DNA of 14,344 nt. Origin: Lentisphaeria bacterium (GTDB lineage Bacteria; Verrucomicrobiota; Lentisphaeria; Oligosphaerales; Oligosphaeraceae). Within the stretch, counting starts at the first letter, position 1; every line of letters begins with the position of its first letter. The notes below the pieces were generated by a model. The model made no database searches. It saw nothing but the letters and a program-made list of their open reading frames with translations, and had not been told where the DNA came from. This document shows positions 1-7,682 of this stretch, piece after piece. The stretch lies in NCBI GenBank assembly GCA_016303095.1, contig JAEDMH010000052.1, positions 1-14,344 of the forward strand, read 5' to 3'. Both the position numbers and the translations under genes were made by a program.

Positions 1-300
1 GCCCCCGCCCTTCTCCTCTCCAGTTGCTTCCTGGCCCCCTGTGCCGAGGAACTCCTCTACCGAAGGCTCCTGCCCGATGCCCTGACCCATCGGGGATTTC
101 CCCGCCTCGCCAGCCACTTCCTTTCCGCCCTCCTCTTCGCCGTCGCCCACGGCAATCCCCGGGCCTTTTTGAGCCTCGTCCTTTTTTCTCTTTCCTTAAG
201 CGCCCTCCAAGAACGGGAGGACACCCTCCAGGCCATCCTGGTCCACGGCGCCTTCAACGCCCTCACTCTCCTGAGCCTGGCTCTCTTCTCCGCCTCCTGA
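1..300 (+). CDS. CPBP-family intramembrane metalloprotease (CAAX protease / Abi), 3' part only
   Basis: The reading frame is open from the first base to a TGA ending at 300, giving the last 99 residues of a protein whose start lies outside the window. The three family motifs are visible in order: EE followed by LLYRR (fragment residues 16-22), FAVAH with its histidine at residue 50, and HGAFN (82-86). In this family the paired glutamates and the two histidines bind the catalytic metal inside the membrane. The segments between the motifs are hydrophobic, as expected for membrane helices. Family members are usually about 200-320 residues, so roughly half or more is missing. The family includes prenyl-protein proteases and bacteriocin self-immunity proteins; nothing here selects a substrate. 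The next gene starts 21 bases downstream, so the two may be cotranscribed. Confidence 0.88.
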   Translation, partial: APALLLSSCFLAPCAEELLYRRLLPDALTHRGFPRLASHFLSALLFAVAHGNPRAFLSLVLFSLSLSALQEREDTLQAILVHGAFNALTLLSLALFSAS

Positions 301-321
301 TCCCCTCCCCTTCCCCCCGCC

Positions 322-1620
322 ATGCCAAACAACATCTATCTCACAGGCTTCATGGGAAGCGGCAAAAGCCGGGTGGGGCGGGAACTGGCCCGGCGGCTGC
401 GGCGTCCCCACCTGGACACCGACCAACTCTTCCAGGAGACCCACGGGATTTCTCCCGGGGAGTTCATCCGACAACAGGGGGAGGAGGCGTTCCGGCAGAA
501 GGAGCAGGAAGTCCTGCGGCGGGTGGCAAAGGAGCAGGAGTTTGCGGTGGTCTCCACGGGAGGCGGCATTCCCGTCTATCCCGGCAACCGGCAAATCATG
601 AAGGAAAGCGGCCTCACCGCCACCCTCCAAATCTCCCTGGACGCCATCGCCGCCCGACTCTCTCCCCAGGAAAAGGCCATGCGCCCTCTCTGGGACGAGG
701 AACGCTTCCGCCAACGCCAACCCTACTATCAGGACTGCGAAATCCGGCTGGACGCCGCCCGGACGCCCCAAGAGGTGGCGGAGGAGTTCTGCCAAAAGGC
801 CCGGATCTTTCTCCAGGAGGCCCCGCGGCGCTGCACCGCCTTCCAAAAGCTCCTCCGCCAATGCGCACGGGACTCCGCCCGCTTCCACCTCCTCCAACGC
901 CAGGATCGAATTCTCCTGGGACTCTCCGGCGGAGAGGACAGCTTCCTTCTCCTGGAGCTCCTTCACGCCATCGCCCGAAAGACTCCCTTCCCCCTGGAAA
1001 TCCTGGCCGCCACCATCCATGTGGGATATCCGGACTTCCAGCCCGACCCCATTCGCCAATACTGCCAGGAACGGGGCTGGGAATTTCATCTCCGCACCCC
1101 GAATCTCTATCCCCTCCTCTCCCCGGAAAAGGTAGGCGACAAGCCCTGCCCCCTGTGCTCCCGGCTCCGGAGAGGACAGCTCCACCACCTGCTCCGGGAA
1201 CTGCGCTGCAACAAGCTGGCCCTGGGACACCACCTGGATGACCTGTGCGTCAGCTTCCTCATGAGCCTCTTTCACGGAGCCGGCTTGAAGACCATGGGCC
1301 CCTGCGTGCCCGCCGACCAGGGGAGCGCCACCCTGATCCGCCCCCTCTGGGGCATGACCAAGGCTCAGATCCATCAGGCGGCCCAGCTCTTCCCCTTCCC
1401 GGAACCCCAGCCCTGCCCCTATGAACCCTTCTTGGATGCCCAGGGAGACCGGCGCTTCCTGGAACAGACCCTGGACGCCCTGGAATCCCGCTTCCCCCAT
1501 CTCCGGGAGGCCATGAAAAAGTCCCTGGGAGACCTGCGCCCCCGGCATCTCCTGGATCCCCGCTTCTGGCACACACCCCCCTCCCCAGAAGAGGACGGAA
1601 ATCCCCCTGCCCCCCAATAG
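322..1620 (+). CDS. Fusion protein: shikimate kinase (N-terminal) joined to TtcA-like tRNA-thiolation PP-loop ATPase (C-terminal)
   Basis: This 432-residue protein carries two complete-looking enzymes. Residues 1 to about 165 match shikimate kinase (3-phosphorylation of shikimate in the chorismate pathway): Walker A GSGKS at 12-16, shikimate-binding D32/D34, an FRQKE arginine at 58, the GGG motif at 80-82, and an RPLW lid region. Residues from about 175 match the TtcA/TilS PP-loop family: SGGEDS at 202-207 (ATP pyrophosphatase loop), CPLCSRLRRG with C276 and C279, GHHLDDL, and a third cysteine, C365, in QPCPY. TtcA makes 2-thiocytidine in tRNA and holds a 4Fe-4S cluster on three such cysteines. 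The C-terminus ends in a proline/glutamate-rich tail. No stop or frameshift separates the halves. The start follows a C-rich leader without a Shine-Dalgarno sequence. Both domain calls are firm; the exact tRNA modification is inferred. Confidence 0.9.
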   Translation: MPNNIYLTGFMGSGKSRVGRELARRLRRPHLDTDQLFQETHGISPGEFIRQQGEEAFRQKEQEVLRRVAKEQEFAVVSTGGGIPVYPGNRQIMKESGLTATLQISLDAIAARLSPQEKAMRPLWDEERFRQRQPYYQDCEIRLDAARTPQEVAEEFCQKARIFLQEAPRRCTAFQKLLRQCARDSARFHLLQRQDRILLGLSGGEDSFLLLELLHAIARKTPFPLEILAATIHVGYPDFQPDPIRQYCQERGWEFHLRTPNLYPLLSPEKVGDKPCPLCSRLRRGQLHHLLRELRCNKLALGHHLDDLCVSFLMSLFHGAGLKTMGPCVPADQGSATLIRPLWGMTKAQIHQAAQLFPFPEPQPCPYEPFLDAQGDRRFLEQTLDALESRFPHLREAMKKSLGDLRPRHLLDPRFWHTPPSPEEDGNPPAPQ

Positions 1621-1625
1621 GCGGG

Positions 1626-1656
1626 AAACGGTAGGAATGCTACATTCTCCCCGTTT
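1626..1656 (+). terminator. Inverted repeat after the fusion gene, possible terminator
   Basis: Five bases after the stop codon, AAACGG (1626-1631) can pair with CCGTTT (1651-1656). Inside it GAATG (1635-1639) pairs with CATTC (1643-1647) around a CTA loop. A short T run (1654-1657) overlaps the outer arm. It sits between two unrelated housekeeping genes and could end transcription or shape the valS leader. No long U tract follows, so the call is tentative. Confidence 0.35.
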
Positions 1657-1734
1657 TCCTCCGGCCCTACCCCACCCCGGGAAACCCCCTGGAAATCCCT
1701 CCTTTCCCCAAGCAGAAACGCTCCCCTTTTACCC

Positions 1735-4404
1735 ATGAGTGAAGAAACCCTATCCAAAGCGTACTCCCCGGCGGAGGTCGAGGCCAAATGGTATACCATC
1801 TGGGAGAAGCGGGGATATTTCCACGGCAGCGTGGATAGCCCCAAAAAGCCCTACACCATCGTCATCCCCCCTCCCAACGTCACGGGAATCCTCACCCTGG
1901 GGCACGTCCTGAACAACACTCTGCAGGATATTCTGATCCGCTTCGAGAAGATGCGGGGGCGGGAGACCTGCTGGGTGCCCGGCATGGATCACGCCGGCAT
2001 CGCCACCCAGGCAAAGGTAGAAGCTTTCCTGAAGAAGGAGAAGGGACTCACCCGGTATGATTTGGGACGGGAGAAGTTCCTGGATGAGGTCTGGAAATGG
2101 AAGGAGCAGTATGGAGGGAAGATCATCCGTCAGCTGCGCACCATCGGCACCGCCTGCGACTGGCCCCGGGAGCGCTTCACCTTTGACGAAGGGCTCTCCA
2201 ACGCCGTCCAGGAGGTCTTCATCCGCCTCTACCAGGATGGGCTGATCTACAAAGGGCACCGGATCATCAACTGGTGCCCCAAGAGCCGCACCGCCCTCTC
2301 CGACGAGGAAGTGATCTATCGCCAGGAATCCGGGCACCTCTGGCACATCCGCTATCCCTTCGCCGACGGCTCCGGAGAAGTGGTGGTGGCCACCACCCGC
2401 CCCGAAACCCTCATGGGCGACACCGCCGTGGCGGTCAATCCCCAGGATGAACGGTATCAGGGGCTGGTGGGCAAGATGCTCGTCCTCCCCATCGTCAACC
2501 GCCAAATCCCCCTCATCGCCGACGACTATGTGGAGAAGGAGTTCGGCACTGGCGCCGTGAAGATCACCCCCGCCCACGACCCCAACGACTATGAAGTGGG
2601 CCTCCGGCACCATCTGGAGATGCCCAACATCATGAACGACGACGGCACCCTCAATGAGAATGCCGGGGCCGAGTTCGCCGGGCTGGATCGCTCCGTGGCC
2701 CGGAAGCTGGTGGTCCAGAAGCTGGAGGAAGCCGGGCTTCTGGTGAAGACCGAGGACTACGTCCACCAGGTGGGATATTCCGAACGAGGCGGCGTGCCGG
2801 TGGAGCCCCGTCTCTCCGAGCAGTGGTTCGTCCGCATGGAACCCCTGGCCAAGCCCGCCATCGAGGCCGTCACCAGCGGCCGCATCCACTTCCATCCGGA
2901 ACGCTGGGTGAAGACCTATCTCCATTGGATGGAGAACATCAAGGACTGGTGCATTTCCCGCCAGCTGTGGTGGGGACACCGCATCCCCGCCTACTACTGC
3001 AAGAAGTGCGGCAAGCTCTTCGTGGCCAAAACCGCCCCGGACAAATGCCCCTGCGGCTGCACCGAGTTCCGGCAGGACGAGGATGTGCTGGACACCTGGT
3101 TCAGCTCCTGGCTGTGGCCCTTCTCCGTCTTCTCCTGGCCCCAGGAAACCCCGGAACTGAAACACTTCTATCCCACCGACACCCTGGTCACCGGACCCGA
3201 CATCATCTTCTTCTGGGTCGCCCGCATGATCATGAGCGGGCTGCGCTTCATGGGCGAAGTCCCCTTCAAGGATGTCTACTTCACCTCCATCATCCGGGAT
3301 GACAAGGGAAGGAAGCTCTCCAAGAGCTTGAACAACTCCCCCGATCCCCTGGACGTGGTGGCCACCTACGGGGCCGACGCCCTCCGCTTCACCATCATCT
3401 ACATCGCCCCCATGGGGCAGGACATCCGGTACGACAACAAGAAGTGCGAAATCGGCCGCAACTTCGCCAACAAGCTGTGGAACGTGGTGCGCTTCCGCCT
3501 CCAGCATGGCTCCGCCTCCCCCGATTGGCAGGATCTTTCCGGCTTGAAGCGGGAGGAACTGCGGCCCGACGACCAATGGATCCTGGCCCGCCTCAACTCC
3601 ATCGTCCGCACCATGACCCGGGATCTGGACACCTTCGACTTCAACGACGCCACCAAGGCCATCTACGATTTCGTGTGGAACGAGTTCTGCAGCTGGTATC
3701 TGGAAAGCGCCAAGCCCGCCCTCTCCTCCCCGGCGGGCACCACCTGCGCCACCCTGAAGGTCTTCGACTACTGCCTGGGCACCTTCCTGAAACTCCTCCA
3801 TCCCATCATGCCCTTCGTCACCGACGAGCTCTACCACCAGATGGGCTTCTGCGGGGAGGAGGATTCCATCATGCTCCAGCCCTGGCCCCAGCCCTTGGAG
3901 GCGGAGCGCATGGAAGCCTGGGGGGCCACCGAGGAGGTGGAACGTCTCAACGCCGCCAAATACGATCTGGTGCGGGCCGTGCGGAATCTCCGGGCCAACT
4001 ACCAAATCTCCACCACCCTCCCCCTGGATGTGGTGGTGACTCCCGCCGGCGAGGATGCCCGGCGCTTCCTGGATTTGGATCGGGAGGCCCTGGCCGCCCT
4101 GCTGAACGCCAAAAGCCTGACCCTGGGCGCCAAGCCGGCCGGCCCTGCCGGAGTGGCCCTCTCCGCCATGGGCACCGCCTTCGTTCCCCTGGAAGGCCTG
4201 GTGGATCTGGCGGCGGAGAAGAAGCGTCTGGAGAAGCAGGCGGAAGAGGCGGTGAAGTACATCGCCACGTTGGAGAAGAAGCTGGCCAACCAGGGGTATG
4301 TGCAGCATGCCCCCACCGCCGCCGTGGAGGCGGATCGCACCCATCTGGCGGAGACCCAGGACAAGCTGGCCCGCATCCGGGAGCAGCTGGCGGAACTCCA
4401 ATAG
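1735..4404 (+). CDS. valS: Valyl-tRNA synthetase
   Basis: This 889-residue class I synthetase charges tRNA-Val with valine in the cytoplasm; its length fits bacterial ValRS. In order: PPPNVTG followed by the ATP-binding signature, here TLGH (54-57) rather than the usual H-x-G-H; the CP1 editing domain with TTRPETLMGDTAVAV and the GTGAVKITPAHDPNDY stretch; a zinc-ribbon-like cluster (C422, C425, C438, C440, C442); the signature loop KLSKS (527-531); a helical anticodon-binding domain; and a charged C-terminal coiled coil from about 820 to the end that contacts the tRNA in known ValRS. The ATG follows a C/T-rich leader. The 114-base upstream gap shows no T-box features. The first His of HIGH replaced by Thr is the one oddity; the protein is otherwise intact. 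Confidence 0.97.
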   Translation: MSEETLSKAYSPAEVEAKWYTIWEKRGYFHGSVDSPKKPYTIVIPPPNVTGILTLGHVLNNTLQDILIRFEKMRGRETCWVPGMDHAGIATQAKVEAFLKKEKGLTRYDLGREKFLDEVWKWKEQYGGKIIRQLRTIGTACDWPRERFTFDEGLSNAVQEVFIRLYQDGLIYKGHRIINWCPKSRTALSDEEVIYRQESGHLWHIRYPFADGSGEVVVATTRPETLMGDTAVAVNPQDERYQGLVGKMLVLPIVNRQIPLIADDYVEKEFGTGAVKITPAHDPNDYEVGLRHHLEMPNIMNDDGTLNENAGAEFAGLDRSVARKLVVQKLEEAGLLVKTEDYVHQVGYSERGGVPVEPRLSEQWFVRMEPLAKPAIEAVTSGRIHFHPERWVKTYLHWMENIKDWCISRQLWWGHRIPAYYCKKCGKLFVAKTAPDKCPCGCTEFRQDEDVLDTWFSSWLWPFSVFSWPQETPELKHFYPTDTLVTGPDIIFFWVARMIMSGLRFMGEVPFKDVYFTSIIRDDKGRKLSKSLNNSPDPLDVVATYGADALRFTIIYIAPMGQDIRYDNKKCEIGRNFANKLWNVVRFRLQHGSASPDWQDLSGLKREELRPDDQWILARLNSIVRTMTRDLDTFDFNDATKAIYDFVWNEFCSWYLESAKPALSSPAGTTCATLKVFDYCLGTFLKLLHPIMPFVTDELYHQMGFCGEEDSIMLQPWPQPLEAERMEAWGATEEVERLNAAKYDLVRAVRNLRANYQISTTLPLDVVVTPAGEDARRFLDLDREALAALLNAKSLTLGAKPAGPAGVALSAMGTAFVPLEGLVDLAAEKKRLEKQAEEAVKYIATLEKKLANQGYVQHAPTAAVEADRTHLAETQDKLARIREQLAELQ

Positions 4405-4431
4405 CCCTCTCCCCCCCGGGAAGGAGAGGGC
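4404..4431 (+). terminator. Strong hairpin at the valS stop codon, terminator-like
   Basis: GCCCTCTCC (4404-4412, starting on the last base of the stop codon) pairs perfectly over 9 bp with GGAGAGGGC (4423-4431) around a 10-base loop. The stem is GC-rich and well placed to end valS transcription or protect its 3' end. There is no T tract after it; the downstream sequence is C/T-rich. It is therefore not a textbook intrinsic terminator. Confidence 0.5.
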
Positions 4432-4506
4432 AAGAAGATTCCCTCCCTCCCCCCTCTTTCCCTCCCTCAATCCCATTTCCCTCAACCCAAGCTAGAAATA
4501 AGAACC

Positions 4507-4740
4507 ATGACCAAAGAACAGGAAACCCAAGTCAAGGAAGTGCTGGAATCCCTCCGCTCCAATCTGCAGGCGGATGGAGGCGACGTGGAACTGGTGAGCA
4601 TCCAGGACAACCAGGTGATGGTGCGCCTGCTGGGGCATTGTTCCGGCTGTCCCTATCGTCGTCAGACCCTGAAGGGGGGCATCGAGCGCATCCTCCGGGA
4701 AAAGGTCTCCCAGGAGATCACCGTGGAGAGCGAAAACTAG
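4507..4740 (+). CDS. NifU C-terminal domain protein (Nfu-type iron-sulfur cluster carrier)
   Basis: This 77-residue protein consists of a single NifU C-terminal domain. It shows the expected DGGDVELV segment (residues 23-30) and the CSGC pair (C45, C48) in GHCSGCPYRRQTL, which binds a cluster at the dimer interface in Nfu proteins and passes it to client enzymes. There is no N-terminal scaffold domain, so it is the short stand-alone form. It starts 102 bases after valS, behind the valS hairpin and a C/T-rich leader. The TtcA-like domain upstream (cysteines 276, 279, 365) would be a plausible client, but that link is inference from proximity. The domain call is secure; delivery targets are unknown. 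Confidence 0.93.
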   Translation: MTKEQETQVKEVLESLRSNLQADGGDVELVSIQDNQVMVRLLGHCSGCPYRRQTLKGGIERILREKVSQEITVESEN

Positions 4741-4765
4741 TCGTAAGCCCACCCCTGCGGTATTC

Positions 4766-4810
4766 GACCCTATCGCCCTGTCTCCCGTAACGGAATGGAG
4801 CAATAGGGTC
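4766..4810 (+). promoter_or_regulatory. Structured leader hairpin upstream of the VWA gene
   Basis: GACCCTAT (4766-4773) pairs perfectly with ATAGGGTC (4803-4810). Inside, CTCC (4782-4785) can pair with GGAG (4797-4800), or CCG (4785-4787) with CGG (4791-4793). The outer stem ends 12 bases before the ATG at 4823, so it would lie in the 5' leader of the VWA mRNA. It could be an attenuator, a translational control element, or a terminator for the Nfu gene. No T run follows, which argues against a simple terminator. It matches no riboswitch I can name. Confidence 0.45.
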
Positions 4811-4822
4811 CATGCTCCTCCC

Positions 4823-6697
4823 ATGTCTTCCCGCACCCGCGAAACGTATCTCACCCGTGCCCAGGGCTTCGCCTTGACGGCGTGTCTCCTTTCGCTGGCC
4901 CTGCATCTCCTCCTGTTCCAGCTGGCGGCCCGCCTCCCTCTCTCCGGCACGGTGGCCGATTCTTTCCAAAACAAACAGCGGAACGCCGACCGGGACTACA
5001 CCAGGATCCGGCTTCAGCCTCCGCCTCCCCAGGATCCCCCGGAACCCGTCCTCTCCCCGGAAGGCTGGCTGGACGCCTCGGAGATGGAGATCCCCGAGTT
5101 TCAGCAGCTCGTCGGCGAAGGGGATGGGCTCCTATCTCCCCTGCAGGAGCAAACGGAAAAGGTGCGCTCCCTTTTGGAGGAATATGCCCTGAAGGAACCT
5201 CCTGTGGAGCTGTTCCAGCTCCAGCCCGCCCCCCTTCCCCCCTCGGAGCTCCCCGCCGCTCCCCAGGCTCTCGCCTTCCCCCTGGAAGCACTCCAGGTGA
5301 CGGCTCCCAGCCCGGAGATCCTCGCCATTTCCCCCGAGGAGCTTCCCCCGGAGCGTTTGGAACACTCCCCCCGCCCCTTCCTGCCGGATTGGGAGCGGGA
5401 GTTTGTGCCCCCGGAGATCTCCCTGCCCAGCTTGGCGGATCCAGGGGCCTTGGCGGGCCCTCCCCCAGCGGCCGTTCCCTCCCCGCTCTCCCTCCAGAGC
5501 ATGCGTCCCTCCTTCTCCCTTTCTCCCCAGGAGCTGGAGGCCCTTTTGGGCACCGAGGGAGCCAATGCCGCCAACGCCGCCCCCCTCCAGGGGGACCTGC
5601 CGGGCCTGGATGCTGGCGCCACCCTGGATCCCGCCGTGGAGGCCGTGGGGGGAGAAGCTCCTCTGCCCCTGGACGAATACGTCTCCGTCCAGGTCTACAC
5701 CTATCCGGATCCGGCGGGGAACGGGGGCACCTTCCTGGTGGAGATCCGTCCTGGCCCCAAGAGCGAGAGCCTGGAGGACATTCCCAAGGATGTCCTCTTC
5801 CTGCTGGATCGTTCCTCCAGCATCTCCCTGCCCAAGTTCCAGCAATTCCGGCAATCCCTCCTGGAAGTCTTGCCCTCCCTTGCTCCCCAGGATCGCTTCA
5901 ACGTGGTGGCCTTCAACGACCGCCAGAACGCCGTCTTCCGGGAATACGTTCCCGCCAGCCGAGAGAATCTGGCCACGGCGGCGGAGAAGCTGCGCCAACT
6001 TCCCCACGGAGGGCGCACCGACGTCTTCGGGGGGGTGGCGCCCTTTGTGCGCCAGGCCAACGGGGATTTGCGGCGCCCCTTGAACATCTTCCTCCTCACC
6101 GATGGGCAGTCCACGGTGAACATCTATGAGCCCAGTCTCTTCCTCCGCCAGATCAGCGGCATCAACCCAGGCAACGTCTCCATCTTCCCCTTCAGCGCCG
6201 AGCGAAAGGCCAACCGGATGCTCCTGGATTTCCTGGGCTATCTCAACCGGGGGGAGAAGTGCCACGTGGAGACCACGGAGGAGATCCGGGATGCCATGGT
6301 GCGCTTCTATTCCCAGCACGCCAGCCTGATCATCACCGCCCTCCGATGCGCCGCCACCAGCGGGGCGGACGTGAACGAGATCTTCCCCCGCTCCCTCCCC
6401 AACCTCTACCGAAACCAGACTCTCCGGCTCTTCGGACGCTACCGCTCCCTGGAGGAGCCTCTGGTGCTCTCTCTCACCGGGCGGGACGCCCAGGGAACCC
6501 CCCGGGATCTCCTCTTCCGACGCCCCCTGGCCCAATGCCCCAGAGGGCAGGACACTCTGCCCGCCCAGTGGGCCGCCCAGAAAATCCTCTTCCTCCTCTC
6601 CCGCATGAATCTCTCCGAGAACCCCGCCGAGCAGGAAAGCCTCCGGGAACGCATGGAAACCCTGAAGAAGCAATACGGCATCCTTTCCCCCTACTGA
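4823..6697 (+). CDS. Membrane-anchored von Willebrand factor A (VWA) domain protein
   Basis: The 624-residue product begins with a basic stretch and one membrane helix (about residues 15-36), then a long low-complexity region rich in Pro, Glu and Leu to about residue 290, and then a VWA domain. The MIDAS metal site is complete: D-x-S-x-S at 329-333 (DRSSS), Thr399 in GGRTD, and D427 in LLTDGQS. About 120 residues follow the VWA fold and are probably beta-rich; I do not recognise a family there. VWA domains bind protein partners through a divalent metal, so a surface or periplasmic adhesion or assembly role is likely. The proline-rich stretch probably acts as a spacer from the membrane. thrH begins 20 bases after the stop, suggesting cotranscription. 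The specific function is unknown. Confidence 0.88.
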   Translation: MSSRTRETYLTRAQGFALTACLLSLALHLLLFQLAARLPLSGTVADSFQNKQRNADRDYTRIRLQPPPPQDPPEPVLSPEGWLDASEMEIPEFQQLVGEGDGLLSPLQEQTEKVRSLLEEYALKEPPVELFQLQPAPLPPSELPAAPQALAFPLEALQVTAPSPEILAISPEELPPERLEHSPRPFLPDWEREFVPPEISLPSLADPGALAGPPPAAVPSPLSLQSMRPSFSLSPQELEALLGTEGANAANAAPLQGDLPGLDAGATLDPAVEAVGGEAPLPLDEYVSVQVYTYPDPAGNGGTFLVEIRPGPKSESLEDIPKDVLFLLDRSSSISLPKFQQFRQSLLEVLPSLAPQDRFNVVAFNDRQNAVFREYVPASRENLATAAEKLRQLPHGGRTDVFGGVAPFVRQANGDLRRPLNIFLLTDGQSTVNIYEPSLFLRQISGINPGNVSIFPFSAERKANRMLLDFLGYLNRGEKCHVETTEEIRDAMVRFYSQHASLIITALRCAATSGADVNEIFPRSLPNLYRNQTLRLFGRYRSLEEPLVLSLTGRDAQGTPRDLLFRRPLAQCPRGQDTLPAQWAAQKILFLLSRMNLSENPAEQESLRERMETLKKQYGILSPY

Positions 6698-6717
6698 ACC
6701 TGTCATCAATATCTCCC

Positions 6718-7329
6718 ATGAACGCCCCCACCATTGTGGCCATGGACCTGGAAGGGGTCCTGGTTCCTGAAATCTGGATCGCCTTCGCCGAAAAAACCGG
6801 CATCCCCGAATTGAGGCTCACCACCCGGGATGTGGCGGACTATGACGAACTGATGCGCCATCGCCTGGCCATCCTCAAGCAGCACGATTTGCGATTGAAG
6901 GACATCCAGGAGGTGATCTCCCAGATGGCCCCCCTCCCCGGCGCCAAGGAATACATGGAGTGGCTCGCCCCCAAACTCCCCCACGTCATTTTATCCGATA
7001 CCTTCTATCAGTTCGCCACCCCCCTCATGCGGCAGCTGAACTACCCCACCCTCATCTGCAACACCCTGGAGGTGAATGCCCAGGGACAGATCACGGGATA
7101 CAAGCTCCGCCAGAGCAACGGCAAGCGACACGCCGCATTGGCCTTCAAGCAGTTGAATCTCAAGGTCATCGCCATGGGAGACTCCTTCAACGACACCGCC
7201 ATGCTCAAGGAGGCGGACCTGGGCATCCTCTTCCGCCCCTCCGACAAGGTGCGACAGCAGTTCCCCCAATTTCCCGTGGTCACCGAATACGCCCAGGTGC
7301 AGCAGCTCATCGAAGCCTTCATCGCCTAG
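6718..7329 (+). CDS. thrH: ThrH: phosphoserine phosphatase / homoserine phosphotransferase (HAD family)
   Basis: The 203-residue product resembles Pseudomonas ThrH along its whole length. The nucleophile motif is DLEGV (D10) instead of the usual HAD DxDGT, followed by LVPEIWIAFAEKTGI, which is characteristic of ThrH. Further motifs are ILSDTF, the lysine of NGKRH, and GDSFNDTAML, which carries the metal-binding acidic residues. The characterised enzyme dephosphorylates phosphoserine and can transfer the phosphate to homoserine, linking serine and threonine synthesis. The frame is open far upstream, but the homology begins at the ATG at 6718, immediately after the VWA gene, and the upstream part overlaps that gene in another frame. 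The length equals the family length. The stop is directly followed by a relic of another gene. Confidence 0.93.
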   Translation: MNAPTIVAMDLEGVLVPEIWIAFAEKTGIPELRLTTRDVADYDELMRHRLAILKQHDLRLKDIQEVISQMAPLPGAKEYMEWLAPKLPHVILSDTFYQFATPLMRQLNYPTLICNTLEVNAQGQITGYKLRQSNGKRHAALAFKQLNLKVIAMGDSFNDTAMLKEADLGILFRPSDKVRQQFPQFPVVTEYAQVQQLIEAFIA

Positions 7330-7330
7330 T

Positions 7331-7492
7331 CGGGGCCCCTCTCCCCGTTGGCGACCTACATCCTCTTGGATGTGCGCCTCCACGGCCGCTTCTTCCCCAA
7401 CTGCCTCACCATCCCCTTCCCGCGGAAGGACTTCGTGGAATACCCCAAGGGCTTTGGGGGAGACGGCATGCAAGGAGTGCGCTGAGCAGAGC
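7331..7492 (+). pseudogene. Decayed copy of the 3' end of the downstream ADP-ribosylglycohydrolase gene
   Basis: Bases 7331-7448 align without gaps to 9028-9145 inside the hydrolase gene, with 14 mismatches in 118 by my hand count (about 88% identity). A one-base insertion in the G run at 7456-7460 then shifts the frame relative to 9153-9156, and similarity fades by about 7492. In the parental frame the fragment reads GPLSPLATYILLDVRLHGRF and continues to a TGA at about 7483. Nearly all differences fall at codon positions 1 or 2 and change the residue, so the fragment is not held to the protein sequence. It starts two bases after the thrH stop and has no start codon. A functional RNA or peptide role cannot be excluded but nothing supports one. 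Confidence 0.85.
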
Positions 7493-7682
7493 AGGCGGAA
7501 CCTTTGAGCAGGATGCGGCATCACGCCCCCCCCAGGAGTCCTTCTTGATTTCCCAACTCTGACTTTTCAGGAAAAATCATCGTCTATCCTCTCTCTGGGC
7601 ACGGGGCATGGGAGTTTTCCCGCCTGCCTTTCCCCTGGAGGGAGTTTTCTCCACGATTCCCTCCCACCTTTTTCCTCTCATC
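7493..7682. other. Non-coding stretch upstream of the ADP-ribosylglycohydrolase gene
   Basis: This is the rest of the 353-base gap between thrH and the hydrolase. It includes a relatively AT-rich patch (about 7543-7590) that stands out from its surroundings and may hold the promoter, although no convincing -35/-10 pair with correct spacing is visible. The string GGGAGTTTTC occurs twice (near 7610 and 7640). I see no gene or strong hairpin here. The hydrolase frame is open back to an ATG at 7608, but that extension looks non-coding. Confidence 0.4.

Noticed and set aside
1621..1734. T-box riboswitch before valS
   Set aside because: The leader is only 114 bases and lacks the conserved T-box sequence and specifier/antiterminator arrangement.
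1750..4485. 911-residue open frame on the minus strand opposite valS
   Set aside because: It mirrors valS and arises because TTA, CTA and TCA codons are rare in the sense genes, leaving few antisense stops. The translation is Gly/His/Val-rich with no recognisable domain.
6259..6717. N-terminal extension of the thrH frame
   Set aside because: It overlaps the VWA gene in another frame and is Pro/Arg-rich; ThrH homology begins at 6718.
7608..7682. Upstream ATG giving a 25-residue extension of the hydrolase
   Set aside because: The extension is low-complexity and hydrophobic without signal-peptide order; family homology starts at the ATG at 7683.
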